Positions 41,570-50,317 of a stretch of 64,000 bases of DNA are shown here, one piece after another (position 1 is the stretch's first letter; the number at the start of each line of letters is the position of its first letter). The notes below the pieces were generated by a model. That model saw nothing but the letters and a program-made list of their open reading frames with translations. It ran no database searches and was not told the origin of the DNA. The DNA comes from Prevotella sp. (GTDB lineage: Bacteria > Bacteroidota > Bacteroidia > Bacteroidales > Bacteroidaceae): the NCBI GenBank assembly GCA_017417465.1, contig JAFPZD010000263.1:1-64000 (forward strand), given 5' to 3'. A program made the position numbers and the translations under genes.

Positions 41570-41721
41570 AAACCCACCCAAGCCCTCCCTAAAGGAGGAA
41601 TGTCTGGATAGATAAAAGAGGTGGGTAAAGGATAATTAATAAAATGTACAACACTTAATAAAAAGGAGCACCCAGCATGTAATCAAACATCCCTCCCTTG
41701 GGGAGGGCTTGGGTGGGCTTT
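41570..41721. repeat. Class B inverted-repeat spacer between nqrE and nqrF
   Basis: Same build as the element at 40787-40934: left margin 41570-41603, right margin 41687-41721 (ACATCCCTCCCTTGGGGAGG ... GGGTGGGCTTT), with AAAGGAGCACCCA inside. It starts five bases after the nqrE stop and stops two bases before the nqrF ATG. Confidence 0.85.
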
Positions 41722-41723
41722 AT

Positions 41724-42989
41724 ATGGTAGAATTTATAGCATATAGCATCGGAGTATTCCTCATCGTCATACTCCTCCTGGTGGCAATCCTGCTCGTAGC
41801 AAAGAAGTATCTCTCGCCATCGGGCAATGTGAATATTGTAATTAACGACGACCGCACCATCAGCGTCGATCAGGGCAACAACCTCATGCAGACACTCAAC
41901 GAGAACGGCATCTTCCTGCCGTCGGCATGCGGTGGAAAGGCCAGCTGCGGACAGTGCAAGGTGCAGGTGCTTGAGGGTGGCGGCGAGATTCTCGACTCGG
42001 AGCGTCCGCATTTCACCCGTAAGGAGATCAAGGCCCACTGGCGCCTTGGCTGTCAGACGAAGGTGAAGGGCGACCTGAAGATTCATGTCCCCGAGAGCAT
42101 CCTTGGCGTCAAAGAGTACGAGTGTACCGTCATCTCGAACAAGAACGTTGCTACCTTCATCAAGGAGTTCAAGGTGCAGCTGCCTCCGGGTGAGCACATG
42201 GACTTCATCCCTGGCTCGTACGCACAGATCAAGATTCCGCAGTTCGACTGCATCGACTACAACGACTACGACCGCGACCTCATCACACCCGAGTATGTTC
42301 CTTCGTGGGAGAAGTTCAAGATGTTCGACCTGAAGTGTAAGAACCCCGAACCCACCATCCGTGCCTACTCCATGGCCAACTATCCGGCTGAGGGCGACGT
42401 CTTCATGCTTACCGTGCGCATTGCAACACCTCCGTTCAAACCCGACAAGAGCGGCTTCATGGAGGTGAATCCCGGTATTGCATCCAGCTACATCTTCTCA
42501 CTGAAGCCCGGCGACAAGGTCATTATGAGTGGCCCCTTTGGCGACTTCCATCCTCACTTCGACTCGAAGCGTGAGATGATTTGGGTAGGCGGTGGCGCAG
42601 GTATGGCTCCGCTGCGTGCACAAATCATGCACATGACGAAGACGCTGCACACCACCGACCGTGAGATGCACTACTTCTATGGCGCACGTGCCCTGAACGA
42701 GGTGTTCTATCTCGACGATTTCCTCGGCTTGGAGAAGGAGTACCCCAACTTCCACTTCCACCTTGCCCTCGACCGTCCCGACCCTGCTGCCGATGCCGCT
42801 GGCGTGAAGTACACACCAGGCTTCGTCCATCAGGTGATGTACAACACGTACCTGAAGGATCACGAGGCCCCCGAGGATGTAGAGTACTACATGTGCGGCC
42901 CTGGCCCCATGTCGAACGCCGTCGTCCAGATGCTCGACTCGCTCGGCGTCGATCCCGAGTCAATCATGTACGACAATTTCGGAGGCTAA
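41724..42989 (+). CDS. nqrF: Na+-NQR subunit F
   Basis: NADH-oxidising subunit, 421 residues: an N-terminal transmembrane helix (about 5-26), a ferredoxin-like domain with 2Fe-2S ligands Cys69, Cys75, Cys78 and Cys110, an FAD-binding domain (RAYSMANYP) and an NADH-binding domain (GGGAGMAPLRAQI, YYMCGPGPM). It ends the operon. Its last 26 bases overlap the 3' end of the convergent prmA gene, and its terminator lies inside prmA. Confidence 0.97.
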   Translation: MVEFIAYSIGVFLIVILLLVAILLVAKKYLSPSGNVNIVINDDRTISVDQGNNLMQTLNENGIFLPSACGGKASCGQCKVQVLEGGGEILDSERPHFTRKEIKAHWRLGCQTKVKGDLKIHVPESILGVKEYECTVISNKNVATFIKEFKVQLPPGEHMDFIPGSYAQIKIPQFDCIDYNDYDRDLITPEYVPSWEKFKMFDLKCKNPEPTIRAYSMANYPAEGDVFMLTVRIATPPFKPDKSGFMEVNPGIASSYIFSLKPGDKVIMSGPFGDFHPHFDSKREMIWVGGGAGMAPLRAQIMHMTKTLHTTDREMHYFYGARALNEVFYLDDFLGLEKEYPNFHFHLALDRPDPAADAAGVKYTPGFVHQVMYNTYLKDHEAPEDVEYYMCGPGPMSNAVVQMLDSLGVDPESIMYDNFGG

Positions 42990-43836
42990 GGCAACACCAT
43001 TCTTCGTCCACCTTTTTAGCTGAGAGCTTGAGACCCAGGCTCTCAGCTTTTTCTGTGAGCATGGGTACGTCTGACTCGTAGAAGCCACTCAGCAGCAGCG
43101 TGCCCTGCGGAGCGAGCTTTCTGACGATGGCAGGCATGTCGGCCAGCAGGATGTTGCGGTTGATGTTCGCCACAATCACGTCGAACACGCCCTCCACCTT
43201 ATTTAATATAGTCACGTCGCCAAGCAGCGACACGAAACGATCGTCGACACGGTTAATGACAGCATTGTGGCGGGCATTGTCAACGCTCCACTCGTCGATG
43301 TCGTAGCCAACGGCTTCGCGGGCACCCAACCGCAACGCGGCGATGGCAAGAATACCCGTACCCGTGCCGCAGTCGAGCAGTCGCTTGCCATCGAGTGGAA
43401 GGCTTCGCAGTGCTGCTATCATCATGCGGGTGGTCGCATGGGTGCCAGTGCCGAAAGCCATGCGCGCATCAATCTCGATTGAGATGGCCGAAGGGTTAAG
43501 GTCGGCGGGGAGGTGGCGCCCGTCGTGAACGACGATGCTGTCGTCAACCACGATAGGCTCAAAGCCTTCCTGCTCCCATACCTCGTTCCAGTCGCGATCT
43601 TCCGCTTCCTCGACCTGATAACTGACCGTAGCGTCAGGGAAGGGTAGGGCAGCGAGCGCTGACTCCAGCAGCGCTTCGTCGAACAGTTGCCGCTGAATGT
43701 AACCCGTCAAGCCATTGTCGTGCTGCTCAAAAGTCTCAAAACCTGTCTCACCGGCAAGCGCCGATACGACGTCGCAGACGCTCTCGAACAGTTCTTCGGG
43801 CGCCTGAATGCTGAATTTTACTTCGTAATACTTCAT
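42964..43836 (-). CDS. prmA: Ribosomal protein L11 methyltransferase
   Basis: S-adenosylmethionine-dependent methylation of ribosomal protein L11. 290 residues: an N-terminal substrate-recognition domain, then the methyltransferase fold with GTGTHATTRMM, motif I LLDCGTGTGILAIAALRLGA and motif IV VIVANINRNIL. The start at 43836 (MKYYEVKFSIQ) was chosen because the longer reading to 43890 passes the promoter box at 43858-43865. The 3' end overlaps nqrF on the opposite strand and carries that operon's terminator in its C-terminal coding region. Confidence 0.93.
   Translation of the reverse strand: MKYYEVKFSIQAPEELFESVCDVVSALAGETGFETFEQHDNGLTGYIQRQLFDEALLESALAALPFPDATVSYQVEEAEDRDWNEVWEQEGFEPIVVDDSIVVHDGRHLPADLNPSAISIEIDARMAFGTGTHATTRMMIAALRSLPLDGKRLLDCGTGTGILAIAALRLGAREAVGYDIDEWSVDNARHNAVINRVDDRFVSLLGDVTILNKVEGVFDVIVANINRNILLADMPAIVRKLAPQGTLLLSGFYESDVPMLTEKAESLGLKLSAKKVDEEWCCLSLRNCRT
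43018..43052 (+). terminator. nqr operon terminator embedded in the prmA coding region
   Basis: Perfect 10-bp stem AGCTGAGAGC (43018-43027) / GCTCTCAGCT (43039-43048), 11-nt loop, followed by TTTTT on the plus strand. It starts 29 bp after the nqrF stop codon. In prmA the same bases encode the C-terminal KAESLGLKLSAKK region. On the minus strand the stem is followed by A residues, so prmA itself should not be terminated. Confidence 0.85.
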
Positions 43837-43857
43837 GTCAATGTTAAAATTTGCTTG

Positions 43858-43865
43858 CAAAGGTA
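43858..43865 (-). promoter_or_regulatory. -7 promoter box of prmA
   Basis: TACCTTTG on the minus strand, 21 nt before the ATG at 43836. Confidence 0.6.
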
Positions 43866-43907
43866 CAAAAAATAGGGAAAAACCTATCACGTTTTAGGGT
43901 TTTTCCG

Positions 43908-43938
43908 TATCTTTGCACGGGAAAAAGCAGTATTTTTG
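43908..43938 (+). promoter_or_regulatory. Two candidate -7 boxes before the aromatic-rich secreted protein
   Basis: TATCTTTG (43908-43915) and TATTTTTG (43931-43938) lie 55 and 32 nt before the ATG at 43971. Neither has a clear -33 partner at 20 nt; which is used cannot be decided. Confidence 0.5.
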
Positions 43939-43970
43939 CACCGTGTAAGAACAATTAAACTTCTGAAGAT

Positions 43971-44948
43971 ATGAAAAAGTGGACTTTCTTATTCATCATG
44001 TTGGGAGCATTCCAGCTCCCGGGTGCTGCACAGGACGATGACATGTACTTCATCCCGAGCAAGCAGAACGTTGCCAAAGAAAGGGCCGAAAGAGCTATGC
44101 CTACCGAAGCCTACTACAGCGGCAGCAACCGCTCCGTCGAGGAGTATAACCGTCGTGGCAGCAGCTACGAGGTACTGCCTGCCGATACTGGCGACATCAT
44201 CTCCTTCGCCCCCGTCGAGGGCATCTACCCCGACTCGACTGCCGACTATGCACTCACGCGCAAGATGGCACGCTGGGACGGCTACGAGCCTTCAGATGCC
44301 TACTGGCAGGGCTATGCCCAGGGACGTAACGACTCCTGGGGACGCTGGGGATGGCATTCACCTTGGTACTACTCCTACTACGGATGGTACGATCCCTGGT
44401 ACTACGACCCCTGGTATGGCTACTACGGTGGCTGGTGGGGTGGCTGGTACGACCCATGGTACTACGGCTGGGGATGGGGTTATCCCTACTACTCCTCCTA
44501 CTGGCATTACCCCTGGAACTACGGCTGGGGATGGGGCGGCTACTATTACGGCGGCAGCTATGCCGCTCGCTACAGCCCTGGTACGCACAATCACGGACGC
44601 ATCAGTGGCAGTGGCCCCTCGGGATTCAGCAACGGGCGCACCCACAGATACTCGGCAGGTACCTTCGGCGGACGTAACGTAGGATCATTCGGTGGCAGTC
44701 GCAACGCTGGTGTACGCACCACGACGACACGTGCGGCAACGACACGCCAGAGCGGCACCTACTCGAACTCTAACGGCAACTTCGGTGGCAGCCGCTCGTC
44801 AGGTTCAACCTACACGCCCACACGTAGCAGTAGCTCAAGTGGTGGCTTCAGCGGTGGCGGTGGTGGTGGCTCCTTCGGTGGCAGTCGCAGCTCCGGTGGC
44901 GGTGGCGGTAGTCGCAGTGGTGGCGGCTTCGGCAGCGGACGGAGATAA
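43971..44948 (+). CDS. Secreted Trp/Tyr/Gly-rich low-complexity protein
   Basis: 325 residues with a signal peptide (about 1-20, ending GAAQ). After a conventional segment (about 21-110) comes a stretch of about 90 residues dominated by Trp, Tyr, Gly and Asp-Pro (WYDPWYYDPWYGYYGGWWGG type), then a Gly/Ser/Arg/Thr-rich tail ending SGGGFGSGRR. Such composition suggests a surface or matrix protein, or an aromatic-rich domain that self-associates, but no family is recognised. It precedes a FadL-like porin gene, from which it is separated by a class B-like repeat spacer. Confidence 0.7.
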   Translation: MKKWTFLFIMLGAFQLPGAAQDDDMYFIPSKQNVAKERAERAMPTEAYYSGSNRSVEEYNRRGSSYEVLPADTGDIISFAPVEGIYPDSTADYALTRKMARWDGYEPSDAYWQGYAQGRNDSWGRWGWHSPWYYSYYGWYDPWYYDPWYGYYGGWWGGWYDPWYYGWGWGYPYYSSYWHYPWNYGWGWGGYYYGGSYAARYSPGTHNHGRISGSGPSGFSNGRTHRYSAGTFGGRNVGSFGGSRNAGVRTTTTRAATTRQSGTYSNSNGNFGGSRSSGSTYTPTRSSSSSGGFSGGGGGGSFGGSRSSGGGGGSRSGGGFGSGRR

Positions 44949-45097
44949 ACTACCCCTCCCGGCCTCCCCGAAAGGGAGGAGATGCCTCACGGGATTTCCG
45001 AAGGGAGGGGATAGTAAGCGAAAACCATCCCTGACTCCCCGAGGGGAGGAGAAAGTAAAGTGATAATTCCTAAACTCTTACCATAATAATGATAACA
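44949..45097. repeat. Class B-like G/C-rich spacer
   Basis: Contains CTCCCCGAAAGGGAGGAG, TTTCCGAAGGGAGGGG and CTCCCCGAGGGGAGGAG, three short hairpins of the class B type, then an A/T-rich 5' region before the next ATG. Confidence 0.65.
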
Positions 45098-46648
45098 ATG
45101 AAAAGATATTTCGCAATAGCCATGCTTGCACTCGCAGCAGTGCCCATGGCCGCACAAGAAACCTACGAGAACGCAAAACTTGCTGAGAACGATCTCAACG
45201 GTACCGCCCGCTACGTGGGCATGGGTGGCGCCATGGAGGCTCTCGGTGCCGACATCTCTACCATCTCATCCAACCCTGCCGGCATCGGTCTTTTCCGCAA
45301 GTCGCAGATTAACCTCACCGCTGGCGTCGTCAGCCAGCAGGATGGCAAAAGCTTCGGCGGTGGCCATAAAACCAATATGAGCTTCGACCAGATAGGCTTC
45401 GTATGGGCCTCACGCTCTGGCGAAAACGGCTTCCTGAACTTTGCGTTCAACTTCCACAAGTCGAAGAACTTCGACTACATTCTCTCGGCAGCCGACCGCC
45501 TGAGCAATGCCTCACAAAACAAGCTGACGTATGCCAAGCAGAAGAACGGGCTTCTTTTCCCCGCCAATAATAGTGGTGCGCCTGACTTCAACTCGCCGTA
45601 CGTTCAGTGCAACCAGCTCGATGACATCTACGCTCGATACATCAACTACGACACACGCGACAACACGTGGTACTACGAGAACGCGAATGGCTACACCATG
45701 GATCGCACGCATGCCGGCTACATTGGTGAGTACGACTTCAACCTCAGCGGCAACATCAACAACCGCGTGTACCTCGGCCTTACCGTCGGCATCCACGACG
45801 TGCATTACCGCCACTACGGCGAGTATGTCGAAAGCTTCGACGTCAACTCGCCCATCATGGTGCAGGACGACCGCAAGATCACCGGCTCTGGTGCCGACCT
45901 GAAGGCAGGCGTCATCTTCCGCCCCATCGAGTATTCGCCCTTCCGTATCGGCCTCTCCGTTAGCACGCCCACATGGTTCAATCTTGAGTCGTACAACTAC
46001 ACCACGCTCAGCGATCAGGGTGGCACCTCCGACCCCAACCACGAGAGCTACGAGTTCAAGCTCTATACCCCCTGGAAGTTCGGACTTAGCCTCGGACATA
46101 CCGTGGGCGACTACCTCGCACTGGGTGCCAGCTATGAGTTTACCGACTACGGCAATATGGACAGCCGCGAAGTGACGGGCACGCACTACGATTGGTGGAC
46201 GGACGATTACTATGACGACAGCGAGAGCGACGACGTCATGAACCGCCACACCTCGGAAACACTCCGTGGCGTCAGCACCCTCAAACTCGGTGCTGAGCTG
46301 CGCCCCTCACCAGAGCTTGCCGTGCGCCTGGGTTACAATTACGTGTCGCCGATGTACGAGAAGGAGGGCTTCAAGGATGGTTCGCTCAACAGCCTTGGCA
46401 GCTACTACAGCTCGGCTACCGACTTCACCAACTGGGAAGCTACCCACCGCATCACCTGTGGCCTTGGTTTCCAGATTGAGAAGGTCAACCTCTCACTGGC
46501 TTACCAGTACTCGGCTCAAAACGGCTATTTCGAGCCCTTCATGAGCTACTATGACAACGACTTTGCTGCCGACGATAACATCTCTGATGCCGTCAAGGTC
46601 AGCAAGAAGCGCCACCAGGTGCTCCTCACAGCTACCTATACTTTCTAA
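45098..46648 (+). CDS. Outer-membrane protein, OmpP1/FadL-like
   Basis: 516 residues with a signal peptide (about 1-19, MKRYFAIAMLALAAVPMAAQ). The mature N-terminus has the FadL-type ARYVGMGGAMEALGADISTISSNPAGIGLF region (about 40-69), where the hatch domain Asn-Pro-Ala is characteristic, followed by alternating aromatic beta-strands and a terminal aromatic residue (ATYTF). It is probably a 14-stranded barrel for uptake of hydrophobic compounds. In Bacteroidales these proteins are numerous and their substrates uncertain. Confidence 0.8.
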   Translation: MKRYFAIAMLALAAVPMAAQETYENAKLAENDLNGTARYVGMGGAMEALGADISTISSNPAGIGLFRKSQINLTAGVVSQQDGKSFGGGHKTNMSFDQIGFVWASRSGENGFLNFAFNFHKSKNFDYILSAADRLSNASQNKLTYAKQKNGLLFPANNSGAPDFNSPYVQCNQLDDIYARYINYDTRDNTWYYENANGYTMDRTHAGYIGEYDFNLSGNINNRVYLGLTVGIHDVHYRHYGEYVESFDVNSPIMVQDDRKITGSGADLKAGVIFRPIEYSPFRIGLSVSTPTWFNLESYNYTTLSDQGGTSDPNHESYEFKLYTPWKFGLSLGHTVGDYLALGASYEFTDYGNMDSREVTGTHYDWWTDDYYDDSESDDVMNRHTSETLRGVSTLKLGAELRPSPELAVRLGYNYVSPMYEKEGFKDGSLNSLGSYYSSATDFTNWEATHRITCGLGFQIEKVNLSLAYQYSAQNGYFEPFMSYYDNDFAADDNISDAVKVSKKRHQVLLTATYTF

Positions 46649-46846
46649 AGGAGTTGAGGAGTTGAGGAGTTGTGGAGGTAAAGTAGGATAGAAGGAGGTA
46701 AAGGAGTAGAGTAGACCTTCAACTATCAAAATGTTTTCCCCGCTTTTTCGGCTTCAGTCATTGAAGTTGGAAGAGCGGGGAAAGCTGTATGGAGATGGTT
46801 GCCACACCATTGCCGCCCAGTTAAGACATATTAACCGTTCGAGAGC
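46649..46846. repeat. Class C array and a hairpin before the GH2 gene
   Basis: GGAGTTGAGGAGTTGAGGAG-type units (46649-46712), then a stem TTTTCCCCGCT (46734-46744) with AGCGGGGAAA (46774-46783), whose interior also pairs (CTTCA / TGAAG). No T-run follows on the plus strand. Confidence 0.6.
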
Positions 46847-46876
46847 TTTGATAATAGAAAAAAATGATTAACTTTG
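46847..46876 (+). promoter_or_regulatory. Promoter of the GH2 gene
   Basis: TTTG (46847-46850), 18-nt spacer, TAACTTTG (46869-46876), 37 nt before the ATG at 46914. Confidence 0.65.
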
Positions 46877-46913
46877 CACTCTCAAAACGATTCCATATAA
46901 TACCGTCATGACA

Positions 46914-49835
46914 ATGAAACGCTTCCTGTTCACCCTGTCGCTCATCGTGTTTAATGTGTCACTCGCCTGCTCCCAGCAAATCATATCGCTGGCGGGCGGA
47001 TGGGATTTCCATCAGGGCGACTTGCCTACGGACGAAGGTCAGGCACCCTCGGCAAAACTGTTCGACGACTTCATCGTGCTGCCCGGCTCCATGCTGACCA
47101 ACGACAAGGGTGATCCCGTGTCGGTGACGACGCAGTGGACAGGTTCGCTTTACGATAGCAGCTTCTACTTCAACCCCTATATGGCCAAATATCGTGCTGA
47201 GGGTCGGCTGAAGCTGCCCTTCTTCCTCACCCCCGAGCGCCACTATGTCGGTGCGGCATGGTATCAACGTCAGGTTTACGTGCCTAAGACGTGGCGTCGA
47301 CAGCGCGTGATGCTCTATCTTGAGCGTCCGCATATCGAGACGACGGTTTACGTCAACGGGCGTGAGATAGGCCACCAGATGTCGCTCTCCACGCCCCATG
47401 TCTACGACGTGTCGTCGGCCTTAAAAGCCGGTCGGCAAAACATCATCACCATCCGCGTCTATAACGGCATTGAGAATGTCTGTGTCGGACAAGACTCCCA
47501 CAGCGTCACTGACCAGACGCAAGGCAACTGGAATGGCATCGTTGGACGCATGGAGCTGCAAGCACGGCCACGCCATATCAACATTCGCCAGGTGCGCGTC
47601 TATCCACATTTGGAAGCGCGTAGTGCGCGTGTCGTCGTCGATCTTGAGAACCACGTCAACGAGCTGCTGGGCGACGTGCATATCATGCAGGTGAAAGAGT
47701 ATGGCTTGGTGTACGAGGTTCGCCAGGTTGGACAACCCGACAGTGTGCCGCCAATCATCAGTGCCAAGAACAACTGGCGTGAGCTCAGTGGCAATCGCAT
47801 GACCTTCGACATCCCCATGACCAATGCCATGCGCCAGTGGGACGAGTTCTCGCCCATCGTCTACAGTTTGACAATCTATGCTGGCGACGACAGCTACACG
47901 ACGACCTTTGGCTTCCGCGACATCAAGATTGAGGGGCGGCAGATGCTCATCAACGGTCGACCGCTCTTCCTGCGAGGCACCGTGGAAAACTGCTGCTTCC
48001 CTGAGACAGGTTATCCGCCTACCGACGAGAGCGAGTGGGAGCGCATCTTCCGCACCTGTAAGGAGTGGGGGCTCAACCATGTGCGCTTCCATAGCTACTG
48101 TCCGCCCGAGGCAGCCTTCGCCGCTGCCGATAGGGTGGGCATCTACCTGCAACCTGAGGGCCCCTCGTGGCCTAACCATGGCGTCAAGCTTCACCGCGGT
48201 ATGACCATCGACCAGTATCTCATGGACGAGTCGAAGCGCATCGTCGACACCTACGGCAACCACCCCTCGTTCGTCATGATGGCAGCGGGCAACGAGCCGG
48301 CAGGCGACTGGGTGACCTACTGCAACTACTGGGTGCAGGGCATGCACGACTACGACTCCACGCGCGTCTACTGTGGTGCCAGCGTCGGTGGCGGATGGGC
48401 ATGGGACAGCGGCTCCGAGTATCATGTGAAGGGTGGGGCACGTGGCCTTAACTGGGATCGGCATGCACCGTCGTCGGACGACGACTATTACGACCAGATA
48501 CTTTTTCCGCGAAACTACAAGGACAGTGTGCCCAACAACACGCCCATTATTGCACACGAGCAGGGGCAGTGGTGTGTCTTCCCCGACCTGAAGGAGACAT
48601 CGCAGTATACGGGTGCCTACAAAGCCCGTAACTTCGAGATTTTCAAGGACCTGCTCAGCGACAACGGCATGGCTCCGATGGCCGAGAAGTTTCTCGCTGC
48701 CAGTGGGCGGCTGCAGGCGCTGTGCTATAAGTATGAGATAGAGCGCAACCTCCGCACAAAGGATTACGCGGGCTTCCAGCTGCTTAGCTTGAACGACTAC
48801 AGTGGGCAGGGGACAGCACTCGTAGGGCCGCTCAATGTGTACTGGCGCAAGAAGGGCTACGTCACCGCGCGTGAGTGGACAGAGGCCTGCTCGCCATTTG
48901 TCAATTTGGCGCACTTCCCCAAGTTCGTCTATGCCAACACCGATACGCTGCGGGTGCCCATCGAGGCGATGAATGCCCTTTGGGGAACACTCGTCGACTG
49001 CACCACCACCTACGAGCTGTGGCAGGGTGACACCCTCTTATATGCGGCCGACACGCTCTCGGTCATGCCCGTCCCCGTGGGGAAGAACCACCTGCTGGGC
49101 ACCATCACCTGCCCCCTGAACGACGTCACGAAACCCACGAAGATGACGCTCGTCGTCAGCAATGTGGCTCGTAACCACTGGGAATTGTGGGTGTATCCGA
49201 AGGAAGTCATGGCTGAGGCGCCTGAAACGATTTGTGTGGCCGACAGCCTTGATGCGCGAGCCGAGGAGGTGCTGCGGCAGGGAGGAACGGTGCTGCTGAC
49301 AGCTGCTGGCCGCGTCACGCTGGGCAGTGATGTCCGGCAGACTTATCTGCCCGTGTTCTGGAACACATCATGGTTCAAGATGCGCCCACCACACACCACC
49401 GGCGCCTATATCGACATCGCCCATCCTCTCTTCAACCACGACTTTCCCACCGACTACTGGGCGAACCTGAACTGGTGGGAGCTGCTCAACCGCGCACAGG
49501 TGATGAATCTGCGTGAGCTGCCCGCTGACTATCAGCCACCCATTCAACCCATCGACACGTGGCATGTCTCTCGCAAGCTCGGCATGCTCATTGAGGCGCG
49601 GGTGCTCAACGGACGTCTGCTGATGACGACGATGGATATTACCAGCGACCTTGACCACCGCCTTGTGGCTCGTCAGATGCGCCATGCTATCATCAGCTAT
49701 ATGCAGAGCTCTGACTTCCAACCCTCGCTGACCCTCACTCCCGAGGTTGTGCGCCACTTCTTCACTGAACAGGCTCCCGCCGTGAACATGTTCACCAACG
49801 ACTCTCCCGACGAGCTGAAGCCAAAGCTCAATTAG
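46914..49835 (+). CDS. Glycoside hydrolase family 2 protein
   Basis: 973 residues. The signal peptide ends SLACSQQ, which could be a lipobox (Cys at about 19). A jelly-roll sugar-binding domain (about 30-215, with AAWYQRQVYVPKTWRRQRV and VYVNGREIGHQMS), an immunoglobulin-like domain (about 216-340) and a TIM barrel (about 341-640) follow in GH2 order. The candidate acid/base is Glu461 in MMAAGNEPAGD and the candidate nucleophile Glu549 in IIAHEQGQW. The C-terminal 320 residues are beta-rich. GH2 members cleave beta-galactosides, glucuronides, mannosides and others; the exact specificity cannot be read. Confidence 0.85.
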   Translation: MKRFLFTLSLIVFNVSLACSQQIISLAGGWDFHQGDLPTDEGQAPSAKLFDDFIVLPGSMLTNDKGDPVSVTTQWTGSLYDSSFYFNPYMAKYRAEGRLKLPFFLTPERHYVGAAWYQRQVYVPKTWRRQRVMLYLERPHIETTVYVNGREIGHQMSLSTPHVYDVSSALKAGRQNIITIRVYNGIENVCVGQDSHSVTDQTQGNWNGIVGRMELQARPRHINIRQVRVYPHLEARSARVVVDLENHVNELLGDVHIMQVKEYGLVYEVRQVGQPDSVPPIISAKNNWRELSGNRMTFDIPMTNAMRQWDEFSPIVYSLTIYAGDDSYTTTFGFRDIKIEGRQMLINGRPLFLRGTVENCCFPETGYPPTDESEWERIFRTCKEWGLNHVRFHSYCPPEAAFAAADRVGIYLQPEGPSWPNHGVKLHRGMTIDQYLMDESKRIVDTYGNHPSFVMMAAGNEPAGDWVTYCNYWVQGMHDYDSTRVYCGASVGGGWAWDSGSEYHVKGGARGLNWDRHAPSSDDDYYDQILFPRNYKDSVPNNTPIIAHEQGQWCVFPDLKETSQYTGAYKARNFEIFKDLLSDNGMAPMAEKFLAASGRLQALCYKYEIERNLRTKDYAGFQLLSLNDYSGQGTALVGPLNVYWRKKGYVTAREWTEACSPFVNLAHFPKFVYANTDTLRVPIEAMNALWGTLVDCTTTYELWQGDTLLYAADTLSVMPVPVGKNHLLGTITCPLNDVTKPTKMTLVVSNVARNHWELWVYPKEVMAEAPETICVADSLDARAEEVLRQGGTVLLTAAGRVTLGSDVRQTYLPVFWNTSWFKMRPPHTTGAYIDIAHPLFNHDFPTDYWANLNWWELLNRAQVMNLRELPADYQPPIQPIDTWHVSRKLGMLIEARVLNGRLLMTTMDITSDLDHRLVARQMRHAIISYMQSSDFQPSLTLTPEVVRHFFTEQAPAVNMFTNDSPDELKPKLN

Positions 49836-49881
49836 CCTTCAGGTGTTGTGGAGGTATAGTGTTGTACAATATGTCAAGTTT

Positions 49882-50088
49882 TTAGCGCCCTCCGCCTGAG
49901 TGACGCCTTTCGCCAGTGTGCTGCCTTTCCTGTCTGCCGCCTGCGTGCTGCCCCCGTACCGGCTTGGGGGCCTCACGTTCCTTTGCAGTCGTCATGCGTC
50001 TCGTGCGCGCAAGTGAGACGTTGATTCGTGCATTGGGAATCGCCGTTTTTCGTGACGGGAAGCGCCACTGCCTGGCTTTCTGAACCAC
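49882..50088 (-). CDS. Possible small, very basic protein
   Basis: A 68-codon frame rich in Arg, Gln, Gly and His (ending QHTGERRHSGGGR). A -7 box TAACTTTG lies just upstream at 50093-50100, which would put the transcription start about at the ATG, so the true start may be the internal Met (MTTAKEREAPKP, 50088 minus 93 nt = 49995). No family is recognised. It could equally be a small RNA gene. Low confidence that it is translated. Confidence 0.3.
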   Translation of the reverse strand: MVQKARQWRFPSRKTAIPNARINVSLARTRRMTTAKEREAPKPVRGQHAGGRQERQHTGERRHSGGGR

Positions 50089-50092
50089 GGTG

Positions 50093-50100
50093 CAAAGTTA
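50093..50100 (-). promoter_or_regulatory. -7 promoter box
   Basis: TAACTTTG on the minus strand, upstream of the small basic ORF or of an untranslated RNA. Confidence 0.45.
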
Positions 50101-50317
50101 CGAAAAAGGTTTGCAGCCCTACGAATTTGTTAGTACCATTTAACTTTTTAGTGAGGAGTGAAATGTTTGCTACCGCCGTACCATCGGAAATACTGGTACG
50201 GCGCAGCCAACTATTCACTATTCACTCAAATGCAGTCATTTTAGTCATTAGTCATTAGTCAAAATCGACTTCACACTTCGCCATTCGTATATGGCGCAGC
50301 CAACTATTCACTATTCA
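50101..50317. repeat. Class C arrays with a 27-bp direct repeat
   Basis: GGCGCAGCCAACTATTCACT followed by ATTCACT occurs at 50200-50226 and again at 50293-50319, with TTAGTCATTAGTCATTAGTC (about 50241-50260) between. The second copy and the following TATAAACTATTCACTAAAAA run into the 3' end of tilS and supply its last codons and stop. Confidence 0.75.

Noticed and set aside
47421-48914. 497-codon antisense ORF within the GH2 gene
   Set aside because: A shadow frame of a G/C-rich gene with clear GH2 motifs on the plus strand; composition is Val/His/Ala-rich and typical of antisense reading.
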